Source: Isoetes taiwanensis
Lineage: Eukaryota; Streptophyta; Lycopodiopsida; Isoetales; Isoetaceae
Direction of reading: 5' to 3'
DNA: 64,000 bases
Assembly (NCBI GenBank): GCA_021234155.1
Contig: JAJEKV010000640.1
Location: 1-64,000, forward strand
In this document: positions 34,304 to 46,565 of the stretch, piece after piece
How positions within the stretch are numbered: the stretch's first letter is position 1
Layout: each line of letters opens with the position of its first letter
Notes under the pieces: generated by a model
What the model was told of the DNA's origin: nothing
What the model saw: the letters and a program-made list of their open reading frames with translations, nothing else
Database searches by the model: none
Translations under genes and position numbers: made by a program

Positions 34304-36660
34304 TGTAACGGTCCTGGCCACTTGATGGGTTAATAAACGTATTTATATACATATGCACACAAGCATGGCATGTATACAGCATGAATCCAGGGTTTTGTCT
34401 CTTTGGAGAAAGGATTGTTGCAGAGCATGAAGACAAGGAGCAAGTCTGGGCATTTTTGGAGCCCAAAATTTGAAGCATCATATCTCAGCGATCCAGGATC
34501 CTTTTTAGGTGATTTTTCTTTTACTAGAAAGGTCTTTAAGCAAACTTTCTGGATTTGATCCGATCAGTCCAAAATGCATCCGTATAAGGAAGTTATGACA
34601 GACATTGTGATATTGGGTCAAAATTGACTTGCACTATGTATGTTCTTCTGCAGTTTGATTCTTGGAGAGGCAATCTTTTGAGGCACAAGCAACGGCAAAT
34701 TGTCTAGAGGTCTATGCATGAAGAAATTCTCAGGTGGGGTTTTCTGTTGATTGATTTAATCTCAGACACATGGGCTGCCATATTCAAATTTATGTCTGCT
34801 TTAGTAAGAGGGCTATATGGCATCTAAGTGGTATGATATGCAAAGGATTGATTAGGAGAAGGCTAGATCTAGCTATATATTAGGGACTGAAGCAAGAATG
34901 GCCTCTAGAAGAGGTCTCTAGAGTCTGCCACAATTTGTTTGATGTGTATTGCTTCTGTTATTGCTTAGTTCATTGTCACATTCTTTTCTTGCCACGTTAA
35001 GCTAAGAAAAAGGTAATATTTGCTAATAAATTTATAAGAGGGATATTATGCGAGCTTTGCATCAAAGTAATCAAGATGGGACAACAAGATTGGGATGAAG
35101 ATTTAACAGGAAATACACTTCATTGGTGTAGCTATGGAATATGTAGCACAATAGAGAATTCTCATGTAGAGAAATCCAGGACACATGGTTTTATTGTAGC
35201 TTTTGTATTTAGTCTGGCATGTCTTTATGGTAAGCATTGGATGTTGAGATGGAACTTAAGCTCTATAAGTCATGTGGGGCATCAGCGTAAGGGCCCAGGA
35301 GAATTATCAGAAGCTTATATTGGTTTCTGGAGATGGCTATGACATAGAGCATTGTTAGCCTAGTAAATGCCTAAGTCACTGGATGGGTTTGGTAATTGAT
35401 AAATGTTGCATTTCTTATGGGGAAATGATCGTGGTATAAATATATGAGAAGAGTGTTAGTATCTCTATTCTCATTCTCATTCTCATTCTCATTCTCATTC
35501 TCATTCTCATTCTCATTCTCATTCTCATTCTCATTCTCATTCTCATTCTCATTCTCATTCTCATTCTCATTCTCATTCTCATTCTATTTCTATTTGCTAA
35601 TGGGGTGCACAACAAGGTTTGAGACTTCCTCGACATATTTGGATCATCATCATATTTTACATCAGTAAGTTAGATCATGTATGGGCAACCTCGGCAAGGG
35701 TATGACTTAAGCACATGTATAATAAATGTCGTAACGAATATCATATATCATGGTCTTGGTATTGTTCCATTGTTGTCTTGGTCTTTTGATTATGTACTTG
35801 GAACCTCTGGGGTTGGGCTTCTAGGTTCGGTGGCCTAGATTGCTCCGGCATTCTCATGTTCATCTGTGTTTCTGTGGTATTCTTGTGCTCTATGACACCA
35901 AAAGTGTCTTCCTCACAAGCGTAGCTTTCTAGTGAGGTTGTGTGTCAACTCTTGTGACTACATGTTAAGAGGTCCTCCAGTGCCAGACGTGGGTTGGGAA
36001 GGGTATGCACATACGAGGTTCACCCTGCCACTCTTGCTTCAAGGCTCGGAATGTGAGCTGGCTGGGCGTGTTTCTGCTAACATGGCCTGCATGTAGGCTG
36101 GTTGAGTTTCCCATTCTCCCGGAGCTATGTTATGATATTTTGGAACTTTGAGTATGTTTTCTTGCTTCTGATGCTCATGCTTTGTATTTCAATTGATTAA
36201 GTTGTCATTGTCTAGCACTGTATTCATATAGGATTTGTGTCTCTGCTTGTGCTTATGTCCTTGTATCCAGGATTTCTAGAGTGTTTCCATGCATGAGTGG
36301 CAGCCAGGGATCCCCACTTAGTCATGAGGACTAACCCCATTGAGTGCATGTGCAGTTAATCCGCAAGGCAGTGACCAAGTTGATAGCGGCAATATAGTCG
36401 GGGATAGGGCTTGAGTTCCAGAGCTAGAAGCTCCTAGCTGATTTGATCAATTATTATGATGTATATATTGAGAATATGATGGATATTGATTTTTTGTTGT
36501 CTTTAATGAATAAGAATGGATCATTCCCAATGGCAAAGTGGAAGATTAAATTCTTCACCAATACTGTAGCTTTTGTCAAGTTTAAGACCCATTTAGATCT
36601 AGCCTTAAGTTAGACAAGATCCCGAGCTGCCAAGAGAGTCAATTCGGCAAGCTCGTCACA
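34304..36660 (+). repeat. 5' LTR of a non-autonomous LTR retrotransposon (2357 bp)
   Basis: Starts TGTAACGGTCCTGGCC and ends CTCGTCACA, immediately before a primer-binding site. It aligns with the 3' LTR at both ends (34304-35130 and 36014-36660). About 880 bp in its middle (35131-36013), including the ATTCTC microsatellite, is absent from the 3' LTR. ACTAG (34299-34303) precedes it. Confidence 0.92.
35467..35580 (+). repeat. (ATTCTC)19 microsatellite inside the 5' LTR
   Basis: Nineteen perfect hexanucleotide units. The open frames that encode Ser-Phe or Arg-Met runs here are artefacts of the repeat. Confidence 0.98.
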
Positions 36661-36680
36661 GTTGGTATCAGAGCAACATT
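36661..36680 (+). promoter_or_regulatory. Primer-binding site, initiator Met tRNA type
   Basis: TGGTATCAGAGC at 36663-36674, two bases after the LTR end, is the standard complement of plant initiator tRNA-Met 3' ends used for minus-strand priming. Confidence 0.92.
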
Positions 36681-36998
36681 GGATTCTGGGGAGTTGACAT
36701 GGCAATTCAGAAAGTAAGTTGAGGTTGTGGAATTATGATACTAATGGTTCTTCTTTCAGAGACAATTGGAGATGTTATCCTCAGGAGGAGGAGCAGTATC
36801 TAGAGGCTTTATGTTTAGCATGAAAGTGCTAAAGGAGAATTCTTCTTGTGAGCAATGGAGCCAACTAATGATGACATTGAGGTACGAATTAGTGAATAAG
36901 TTGGTATTGCATATTGATTCTATAAGTAGATGGAGGAATGCTTCAGCAAATCAATGATCGACCCATGAGGACATGGGTTAAATTTTAGTGGGGGAGGC
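36681..36998 (+). other. Internal domain of the LTR element, with polypurine tract
   Basis: A small open stretch (36766-36957, ending LVLHIDSISRWRNASANQ) has no recognised domain and may be a gag leader relic. GTGGGGGAGG (about 36989-36997) just before the 3' LTR fits a polypurine tract for plus-strand priming. Confidence 0.8.
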
Positions 36999-38491
36999 TG
37001 TAACGGTCCTGGTCATTTGATGGGTTAATATACATATTTATATACGTATATATACATGCATGGCATGTATCCAGCATGAGTCCAGGATTTTGTCTCTTTG
37101 GAGAAAGGATTGTTGCAGAGCATGAAGGCAAGAAGCAATTCTGGGCAGTTTTGGGGCCTAAAATTTGAAGCATCATATCTCGGTGACCCGAGATCCTTTT
37201 CAGGTGATTTTTTTTTTTTGGAAGGGTCTTCAAGTAAGCTTTCTGGATCGGATCTGATCAGGCTGAAACTCATCCGTATGAGGATGTTATGATAGAAATT
37301 GCGATGCTGGGTTAGAATTGACTGCACTATGTATGTTCTTCTACAGTTTGATTCTTGGAGCTAGAAGGCAATCTTTTGAGGCACAAGCAATGGCAAAAGG
37401 GCCAGAGGTCTATGCATGAAGAAGTTCTCAGGTGGGGTTTTCTGTTGATCATGTCATATTCAAATTTATGTCTACTTTAGTAAGAGGGCTATATGGCATC
37501 TAAGTAGTATGATATGCAAAGAATTGATTAGGAGAAGGCTAGATCTAGCTATATATTAGGGACTAAAGCAAGAATGGCCTTTAGAAGAGGTTTGGTCTGC
37601 CACAATTTGTTTGATGTGTATTGCTTTATTGTTTGCTTAGTTCATTGTTCACATTTTTTCTTGCCACGTTTCTTAAAGCAAAAAAAGTAAGCTAAGAAAA
37701 AGGTAATATTTTTGGTAATAAATTTATAAGAGGGCTATTATGCGGGCTCTGCATCAAAGTAATCAAGATGGACCAACAAGATCGGGATGAAGATTTAACA
37801 GGAAATATACTTCACTGGTCTAGCTATGGATAATAGAGGTTCACCCCGCCACTCCCGCTACAGGGCTCAAAATGTGAGCTGGCTGGGCATGTTTCTGCTA
37901 ACAGGGCATGCATGTAGGCTGGCTGAGCTTCCCATTGTCCCGGAGCTATGTTATGATATTTTGGAACCTTGGCTATGTTTTTTTGCTTCTGATGCTCATG
38001 CTTTGTATTTCAATTGATTAAGTTGTCATTGTCTAGCACTGTATTCACATAGAATTTGTGTCTCTACTTGTGCTCACATCCTTGTATCTAGGATTTTCAG
38101 AGCATTTCCATGCACGAGTGGCAGCCGGAATCCCCACTTAGTCACGAGGACTAATCCCATTGAGAGCATGTGCAGTTAATCCGCAAGGCAGTGGCCAAGT
38201 TGATGGCGGCAATGTAGCCAGGAATCGGGCTTAAGTTCCAGAGCTAGAAGCTCCTATCTGATTTGATCAATTGTTATGATGTATATATTGAGAATATGAT
38301 GGATATTAAATCGTTTGGATTTTTTTGTTGTCTTTGATGAATAAGAATGGATTATTCCCAATGGCAAAGTGGAAGATTAAATTCTTCACCAATACTGTAG
38401 CTTTTGTCAAGTTTAAGATCCATTTAGATCTAGCCTTAAGTTAGGCAAGATCCCGAGTTGCCAGGAGAGTCAACTAGGCAGGCTCGTCAAA
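36999..38491 (+). repeat. 3' LTR (1493 bp)
   Basis: Begins TGTAACGGTCCTGGTC, ends CTCGTCAAA, then ACTAG. It lacks the central 880 bp of the 5' LTR, with the junction near 37830. The terminal CACA has become CAAA. Confidence 0.92.
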
Positions 38492-38496
38492 ACTAG

Positions 38497-38709
38497 GTAT
38501 ATTATTTTATTCTGGAGGAAATCCCTCGGAATAAAAGAAGACTCCATTTACATTAAAAGTGATATCCAAACCTATCAGAACCTAAGACAAGTCTTATTTC
38601 TATGGTGGAAAAGTGCTTTTCTTTTAGGACATTAGGTGGCCAAACCTCATTTGATTAAATATGTGATTTTAAAACATAAGACTACCACGTGGATAAGGGC
38701 CTTAAGCCT

Positions 38710-38711
<2 letters not shown>
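38497..38711. mobile_element. Truncated inverted copy of the 32.4-32.8 kb MITE
   Basis: The sequence from AGGTATATTATTTTATTC to GGATAAGGGCCTTAAG is the reverse complement of about 32400-32770, with moderate divergence. It is cut at the LTR insertion site. Confidence 0.7.

Positions 38712-38742
<31 letters not shown>
38712..38742. repeat. Poly(T) run of 31
   Basis: Uninterrupted T tract directly after a MITE end. It may be the poly(A) tail of a reverse retroposed sequence, but nothing upstream on the minus strand is recognised. Confidence 0.9.
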
Positions 38743-38744
<2 letters not shown>

Positions 38745-40424
38745 TAGCCGCTAAAAGGCAAACCCTCGTGGATGGGAATATTTTGGGTATATGTTGGTAT
38801 ATGCCACTGCCCTAAACTTGTTGTTGTTGTGCCAGGTAATTTGTCGATTGTTACTAGTGTTATTTGCTCTATTGTATGCTCATTCTCTTCATTTCTTTCT
38901 CGACCTTATTCTTCATTTTCATTCCGACAGTTTTAATCCTTTCAGATTTTCCTACATTGGCTTAGATGGGGCATTTTTTCCATTAATTTCTTCAAGCTTT
39001 TGAGCTCGAATTCATCATTGGAGCTCGAGTGCATTGTACTTCTTTAGCTTTAGAAATATTTCAACATGTTTGTTCTCTTTACTAGGGATAAGCTCCAGAG
39101 GAGGTTAGCCCTCCGGTGCTAGAAAGCATTGGATTTATAAGAAAAATTGGCCCAGAGCTTGTGCAACTTTTCTGCCATGCATATCCACAATCTATTTCTG
39201 TGCAAATTGATTTGCTTCGTGGCTTACGCAGCACCAATATTTTCTCATTGCTCTCATTGTGGAGCTCGAAACCCAACCATGACATGTTGGGCTATACTTT
39301 GGGTCTGCATCCTCTCTTGCACTGTCTCTGCCAATGGTAATATGTCTTTGATATTATTTTCTCTATTTTTCCTTTGAAGTTCATATATTCAATGTGTAAA
39401 GCATTATATAGGCTAGCCTCACACAAATGGCTTTTATAGATCGACATGATTACATTTTTAGAATGCATGCCAATATATTACATTTAGAGGAGATACATTT
39501 GTATTTATCAAGTCTTTACAGGTTGTTGTGACTAGTCCACTTGAGTTGGCACATGGTGAATGGATGGATATTGAGTTTAGGTAAAAGGTGCTTTCCCATT
39601 GTATTTTAGAGAATGCGAAAGGATAGGACTGTTGACGAGCCAACCAGAGTTCCAAAAAAAATTGATGCTGCAAGATATGAAACTGCAAAAAAGTGTGCAA
39701 ATTAAGAAAATCATTGTTTACCAATGCAAACATTATGTTGATTGTTAACTTCTACATCTCTTAAGAGGCCTCTTTTTATCAGAAAAATGTCCAGCAAACA
39801 ATGATACTTATATTAATACTGCACTTGCCAAAGATTTGATCCAATCTGATATTCAAATTCGGAGCATGCTTTGCAAGAGGGGTTGTATGAAGATCTGGAA
39901 CCTCTTTTTATTCCATATCCAATATGCTATCTAAACCAGCACATTGCAAGATTCTATCAAAAGGAGTATCAATGGCTCCAAAAGAGATAGGTGCAGGTAT
40001 TCTCAGAAATTCTCTAATATACCTCTGCTTTCCTCGCACATATGTCTTCATCAGAAACAATAGATGCAGAATCTTAATGAAGATGTTATAGAGGCAATTG
40101 ATCGTTATCTTGTATACCATCCAGCTTTGATAGAAATCCATGTCTTTCCCTCTCTTTTTTTTCCACATAATGCCTTTTTTATATTTGTTGTTCTCTAAGT
40201 TGGTTTGATGTTGGATGGCATATGGTAATAGATAATTAAAGAAATTGAAATACACATGAGCTCATACACATGGCATGAACCACATGTAAGACAAGAATGT
40301 GTGCCTGATCCCTGCAATACCCAACTAGAGATACATGTAAGCTAGAGAATGAGTGATAAAAAGGGGGTTAGACCAACTTACCTTCAAGTACATCAATGTA
40401 TGCCCTAGCTTACAATTAGATATT
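38743..40424. other. Intergenic, no recognised gene
   Basis: Open frames at 38791-39003 (hydrophobic), 39116-39377, 39458-39733 (minus) and 39908-40255 (minus) match nothing I know and have no convincing splice context. Confidence 0.45.
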
Positions 40425-40717
40425 AATGACATATTCAATAAAACTTGGACTTATTTAGGTTTAATAGATAACACTTCAAGGACTCTATTATAAGAATATA
40501 TATTATTTAATTCTTCTTGATTGTTATAATTTTTATGAGTTTTAATTATATAAGTTTATCTTTAAGTTAAGACCTTAATGGCTATCAAAGCATAAAATTG
40601 CTTTTCAAATTAATTTTCACTTGAATCTATTCAGAATTAGACATTTGAAGAATATAAAATTTTAATTTTCAGTGATTTAATAAATTTAAGTTTGGCAATT
40701 CTGGTAATTTGTGAATG
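40425..40717 (+). repeat. AT-rich dispersed repeat, left half (split by a LINE)
   Basis: Starts ACATATTCAATAAAACTTGG, runs through GTTTTAATTATATAAGTTTA and stops at AATTTGTGAATGA. In the full copies at 51855 and 57360 (reverse) the sequence continues with the GATAAGCGATTGAC block. Here that block resumes at about 48672, beyond the LINE. Confidence 0.75.
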
Positions 40718-40799
40718 AATAGAATAGAATAGAATAGAATAGAATAGAATAGTTTTTTTAACGTCCACAGAGACCAATAGGTCATGGGACCCATAACGT

Positions 40800-42879
40800 A
40801 GCCTGTGGGACCCCGTGCGAATTGATGCAATAGCTACAAGCTTGTTCCTGGACAATGAAGCAAGCAAATAAGCTTGGGGCCCTGGTGCCAAGGTGGGATT
40901 TATGTGTGCTTGATAATGACCAGTTTTCACTTGGGCCAAAGTAACTGCGTCCCATATCTTTTGAGAAAAACGACCATTGAGATATTGTTGCAAAAGCTCA
41001 GGATTAGAAGCGGCAAGCATCAGGTAAAGGTTTCAGTTTGCCTGACCAACGGGTAAACCATGTAGTGCAATGCTCTTTCCAACATCGTTTCAAACGCTGA
41101 GGAGATTCAGCCATGGCAAGTGCAAGAACAGGATACCTAACATCATCCATGTGGTGCACCTTCACGGATATAGTGGAGATGGTGCTTCATGGCGGAATGT
41201 TGAAGAGGCCAAAACCCGTCTCTTGTAAAAAGAATAGCATAGGGCACCGTTGTTTTAACTTTCAGGTGTAAAGTGAGAAAGGACTTTTGCACCAGCTCAA
41301 GCTCTCCCAAGCACTAGCACTAATGGCGAGGTCCCCACACTTGAGAACCATACGGTAAAGCAGGCTCTACCAAAGCCGAAACAAGTGGGCTTTCAGGTGG
41401 CTAATCATGAATTTCTGGCGAAAACAATTGTTTTGCATTGCATAGAGTGCTCTCCATCCGGCAGCCACCGCTTGGTAATACATTGTTCCCAAAGTGTGTT
41501 CTTACAATTCTACACCAAGATACTTGTAGCTATCTACAATTTCAACTTCAGCTATCATGGTGCATAGGGGGAACATTGTGACGAGAAGATTGAACTATCA
41601 AAAGCTTGGTCTTTTGGAGATTGACACGCAAACCTGTGTTCTCACAAAAGCTGTGCGAGCATGTAAATGTTTGCTGCATACTAGCAAGCGGTATGTGCGA
41701 AGTGAAACATCATCGGCATACATAAGTTGCCTAATGATATAGTGTGCCAAATGTGGACCTCGCCGCCATGATTATCAAGCCATTCTTCCAATTGATCAAT
41801 GTACAAGCCAAAGAGTGTAGGAGATAAAAAGGGCAACCCCGGGCGAACTCCAATATTGCTAGTGATTTGAGTTCGATCTTTGCAAATTTAGCAAAAACCC
41901 TTTCATAGAGCCCGAGATAAAGCGCATTTTGAAGATCTTGTGGAACCCCAAGTGCTCGCAAGTCTTTGCCAAAAAGCTCAGCGTAATCTTGTATCAAAAG
42001 CGTAAGTAAAATCCACAAAGCATATATAGGGTCTTGTTTGGACTTGACTATGTTCAATAAGCATGCTTAATGTGAAAATATGGTCTATTGTAGAATGGCA
42101 TGGGAAAGCTTGCACTGTCCCTACAAAGCCGCATTACACCGGTATGTTACGCCCATGATGTCAAGCTGCTTCTCGGTAGAAGGCGGCTAAGTGCTTTGAA
42201 AATATGGAACTTACCATGATCATGCGATAATTAGAAGGGTCATGCTTATCACCGCTTTGCAAATTGGTACAACCTTCTTGTGACCCAAGTTTACGGCAAG
42301 CCTTCTTGCAAAGCTTGATTTAAAAGAGTAGTGATGATTGGAAGCAATAGCGGACCCCATTTAAGCAATGCAGCTTGCAAACCTTGAAGATTAGGAGACT
42401 TGCCATTAGATAGATGCCGCTGGTCCTTCTTTGACTTCTTCCTCTACGTGAATTGAAGAATATCACCCACCAAAGGAGGCTGTAATTAAGGACCCCGGGA
42501 TGATCATATAAGTGGACCAATCGCTCATCCCTTTCTTGCATAGAAATATGTCCAAGAGTAGGAGGTGGTCGATATAATATTTTCGCGCCCGGAAGGTCCG
42601 AGGCTCACGTAGCAGTAATTCAAACATTTGCTTCTGATGCTCAGCAACAAAGCGTGCCTTCTTGCGTTTCAAAACAGACTTATAATGTTGAATGGCATTA
42701 TGTCGCATATCTGGCTCAACTATCGTTTGCAATTGTTTTTTAAGCTGCTTGCAGGCATTTCTAGGAAAGGATTTCCTACCAGCATGAGCAACACCAGAAG
42801 TGCGTGTACCAAAGCAAGAGACAGCAGAAGTAAGCAAAGCATCAGCAAATAAGTCGCATTTAATTAAAGTGGGACTCAT
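40800..42879 (-). pseudogene. L1b ORF2: RT and C-terminal region
   Basis: Begins FADALLTSAVSCFGTRTSG at 42850 and runs through KKARFVAEHQKQMFELLLRE. The catalytic YADDV is at 41706-41720 (minus). Matches 1-2230 throughout. Many small indels are concentrated at CAG/CTG positions. It ends in the 3' hairpin tail. Confidence 0.85.
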
Positions 42880-43198
42880 TCCATTCCCACTTTTTTTCGA
42901 AACTCTGTTATTTTACACAAGAAGGAGCACCCCGACCCGAAAACTGTCCTTAATTCGAATTTTTGTCTGTTACTGTGCATCCAAGCTTTCTCTCAGTTTT
43001 TGTCGGATAGCAAGTCGAGTCCCTGTTTTGGGGCTTATTTGGCATTCAAAATAAGAGTTTTTCGCGTGAGGGTGAATTCCTTTACCAAGACATTTTGGCT
43101 CTATTTTCTTAGGTGGATAGACAAGAGATCACAAATTCCAACAAAAATTAAGCAAATTGTTTACTTAATCACCAAAAAATACTACTTTTGAGATACCT

Positions 43199-43214
43199 TA
43201 TATTTATAAATGGG
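43199..43214 (+). promoter_or_regulatory. Possible TATA box inside the 3.79 kb element
   Basis: TATATTTATAAATGGG is a good TATA-type core. It lies upstream of an open stretch (43188-43523) of unknown meaning. There is no other promoter evidence. Confidence 0.3.
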
Positions 43215-43553
43215 CTCATTACAATATATATTATAGTGGGTGAAGCTGACCATAGTGGTCGTATTATCACAATGATTACACCCTCTTCACACATGAACCA
43301 CCTAGTGCAAGCGGCGTGGAGCTCTGTCCAAGTCATGGAGCAACTTACTGACGATAGAAATTTGTATGAGGAGTTCCTTCATAGGCCCGGCTTGTATGTC
43401 CAACTGATGTCACCACCCCTCTTCTCGGCATCTTTCTTCAATGGCTGGTCTTTTCATTGCTCCCAAGCATGTACTATCCGCGAGATAAGGACTGCAAAAG
43501 ACAAAATCAAGTTAGTCAAGTGATGCTCTGAGGCAAAATTAAGATAAAACCAC

Positions 43554-43950
43554 GGTTTTTAGAGGTAATGAAGGCCTTTCACCGACTCGCCAAATTCGAG
43601 AAAGGCAACTCAAAAAGCGCGCGGTTTTAGTAGGCCTATCCGGGTCGAGAAAGCGGACAAAGCCGTAAAACAGGTTTTAGGATCAGGGCGTCTTTCGACT
43701 TCGCGAAAAAGCCCAAAACTGTGGGTTTAGTCATTGGATGCCTTTCTCGGCTTCAGCGAAAATCAAAGCCGAAACGAGTTTTATAAAGGCCTTCGACTGC
43801 TTTGAGAAAGGCATTCAAAGCCGTAAACACGAGGTTTTAGGGTCAGAAGGCCTTTCGACTCGCGAGTTGAAAAGGCAACCAAAGCTTAAAAATGCAAAGT
43901 TCGGGGCCTTTCTCGACTTCTTGCAGTCTAAAAAGGTAGCTTCCGAGTAA
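43554..43950. repeat. About 55-bp imperfect tandem array, roughly 7 units
   Basis: Each unit contains GGTTTTAG, then a form of GGCCTTTCTCGACT, GAGAAAGGC and CAAAGCCGTAAAA. Units start near 43554, 43622, 43672, 43723, 43777, 43832 and 43903. GGCCTTTC and GAGAAAGGC within a unit are nearly complementary, so every unit could form a hairpin. Confidence 0.7.
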
Positions 43951-44278
43951 AAAAGGGCAATTTCAAAGCTCGAGTCCTAGAAGGTCTAAAATGAATAACC
44001 TTCAAACATCCTATGTATTTTCTATGAAAAATACCCTCCCCATAAATTTCCCTCACATTATTTTCCATGAAAAATAGACCCTCCCCACATTATCTAATGG
44101 ACACATATCCAATGGACCCTCCCCCTTTCTAATGGACCATACCATATAGCTATATGAAGAGGGGACCATTGGGCTCATATTTAGCTATGTAAAGAGTATG
44201 TAAATAGCAACATATGCACCTATAATGCACATTATAACCTACGAGAGCCTATTAGACCTATGCATTAAATCTATTAAT

Positions 44279-44610
44279 ATGCATTTTTTTTTATGAAAAA
44301 TGCCCTCTCCATATATTACTATATATTTTTCAATAAGCACAATATCCTATATTATGTATTTTCCAACAACCACAATATTCTATGCATTTTTTTATGAAAA
44401 ATGCCCTCTCCATATATTACTATATATTTTTCAATAAGCACAATATCCTATATTATGTATTTTCCAACAACCACAATATTCTATGCATTTTTTTATGAAA
44501 AATGCCCTCTCCATATTTTTTAATAAGCACAATATCCTAATATTATGTATTTTCCAATAACCACAATATTCTATGCATTTTTATGAAAAATGCCCTCAAC
44601 ATGTATTTCC
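44279..44610. repeat. About 101-bp AT-rich tandem array, 3 units and a partial
   Basis: Units at 44279-44380, 44381-44481 and 44482-44573, then a partial one. Landmarks are ATGAAAAATGCCCTCTCC, CAATAAGCACAATATCC and TTTTCCAACAACCACAATA. The third unit has a short internal deletion. Confidence 0.85.
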
Positions 44611-44676
44611 TATGGAAAAAAATGGACCCTCCCCGCTCTTTTTACCCCGCTCTTTTTTCCCGCCCATACTTAAAAT

Positions 44677-45964
44677 TTGAAATTTAGTACATACCAATTT
44701 GGTACATACCTTTGGGACGGTTTCGGAGTCCTGCCATCGTGGATACCCATCAGCGGCTATGGCATTCTTGTTCTTCAGCGTGCTATGGCGTTCTTGTTCT
44801 TCGGGCTATGGCGTAACCCGGGCTATGGCAATGGGATGAGGATGGCTTTTTTATTCGACTATGAAACCTTGCATGAAGGCATAACAAAACATGCGCTTTA
44901 CTTCATCTCTCTTCCTATTGGATTCTTGAGGACCTTCCTATTCTTGAAGCTCTCCCGGCTTGAATCTCTTCCGGGCCGATTCAGCCGATTCTTGAAGCTC
45001 TTCCTCGGGCCGATTCTTAGCCCGAAAAGCGGGGATGGGGATGAACAACAATCGTGGTGAAAACGAGGAGAACAAGGTCAAGTTCTCAGAGCAACCGGTT
45101 GATTACAACAACTCCGGCATGGTGCAGCAACTCCCGCATGGACCCCCTGTTCAAACACGCGTGTCCCAAGCATGGTCCGGACCGGCATGGATCCTCTCGC
45201 CCTCTGCAAGATGCGAAAGCGAGGGTTGATCGATTGCCCTGGGGCCGGCTACCGCCTTAGCCCGCCCATAAAAATTTCAGATAAGAGAAAAAAAAGAAGG
45301 AAATCATTGGATGCTAGGGAGCGAGAAGTCCGCTTTAGCAAAGTCGCCGGTATAGGTCTCCAAAGAAATGGTTTTCTTTGGGTCCAAAGAAATCCCGGAT
45401 CGAAGTCGGCGCAAGGGATTGGATCTACAAGGCTTTGGAAGAGAGTTACAGGGAGCGAACTTGTCTGCCGAGGGATTATAGTTCTTCAGTGCGCCGGATC
45501 AATATTTACCGCTTTTGCCATGGATTGGCCAGGCTTTGGGAGCTTTTGTTGGATGCGCCCGGAGTTGTGGATGCTTTTCTGCAGATATGGCGGATGTCGA
45601 TGCCGGGGAAGGATGGGGAGCTTGCTATAATGTAAGTGAACTTACAGAAAATTCTTGCCCTAGAATCGTAGTCATGCTTCCGCCCGATTGCAAGCTTCCT
45701 TGCTATGTCGCAGCATCTACAATTAAAATATCTTCTGAGATCTTTACTCAATTGATCTGCTGTAGAAGTGAGAGAATCCATGGAGGCCCAGGCTTTCTGA
45801 ATGTTGGTTCGGCTATCTCCCTGCAAAAAAATCTATCTAATCTACTTTCTACTTCATCGCCTTCTACTTTCTCCTTTCTACTTCATCGCCTTCTCCTTCT
45901 CCATCATGCTGAAGTGAAGCATGCTGCCCATTCCGGAGGAAATAGTGAAGCATGCAAACAATGA
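44677..45964. other. GC-rich coding-like DNA inside the 3.79 kb element, unrecognised
   Basis: Open stretches in several frames include 45378-45635 (plus; IYKALEESYRERTCLPRDYS and ARLWELLLDAPGVVDAFLQI) and 45506-45826 (minus; NIQKAWASMDSLTSTADQLS). Both look protein-like in composition, but they overlap, so at most one is real. Frames may be damaged by the same CAG/CTG scrambling seen elsewhere. Could be a broken host gene piece or the element's own protein. Confidence 0.35.
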
Positions 45965-46259
45965 AGCATGCTGTTTGCCCATTCGCCAGGAAATAATATG
46001 TTGTTTGCCCATTCGCCAGGAAATAATGAAGCATGGTGTCTGCGTTCCAGAAATTTTTGCCTATTCTGGTTTACCATTCTCGCCTCGCTAGGCGAGAATT
46101 TTTTTTTATTATTATTGTTTAATTATTTATATTATTTTTTTTATTATTGTTTAATTAATTATATTAATTATATTATATTATTTAAAATAGTGTGTACAGG
46201 TGCATTTGATTTTTTTAAAATAATTATTAATTCATTGATTTTATGTTATGGGTCATTAT
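45965..46259. repeat. Short duplication and AT-rich block
   Basis: TTTGCCCATTCGCCAGGAAA occurs twice (about 45974 and 46005), followed by about 190 bp of AT-rich sequence. Confidence 0.7.
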
Positions 46260-46565
46260 GCCTTATGCTCTCTTTTGCCCACCCTCTCCCCTCTTTTTCC
46301 CCCCCCCTCCCTTTTGCCCACCTCTCTTTTTTGCACATCTCTTTACCCACTCTCTTTTTCCACTTTTGCCCTCCTCACCCCCCTTCCCCTTTGCCCCAAC
46401 TTCTCCTCCCCTTTGAACTTCCTCCCTCCCCCACTTCTCCTTTTCGATTTTTCCTCCCTCCCCCAACTTCTCTCAACTATAACCCCTTTGCTCCCTCCTC
46501 TTCCCCATGCCCCCGTCCCTCCCCTTTGCCCTTCCCCTCCTCCCCTCCCCCTCCCCTTTACTTTT
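46260..46565 (+). repeat. Polypyrimidine tract, about 300 bp
   Basis: Almost pure C and T on the plus strand, ending in a T run just inside the right terminus. It could form triplex DNA. The long proline- or lysine-rich open frames here are artefacts. Confidence 0.9.

Larger units (their letters stand above)
34299..38496 (+). mobile_element. LARD/TRIM-like LTR retrotransposon with intact TSD
   Basis: Long LTRs (2357 and 1493 bp) enclose only 338 bp. The 5-bp duplication ACTAG is on both sides (34299-34303 and 38492-38496). There is no gag or pol, so it would need proteins from another element. LTRs are visibly diverged, so it is not recent. It sits between a LINE fragment and a MITE fragment. 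Confidence 0.92.

Noticed and set aside
35415-35668. Open frames encoding Ser-Phe or Arg-Met repeats
   Set aside because: They are read-through of the (ATTCTC)19 microsatellite inside an LTR.
45172-45630. Arg/Lys-rich open frame overlapping two other frames
   Set aside because: Three overlapping frames compete and none has a known domain; not listed as a gene.
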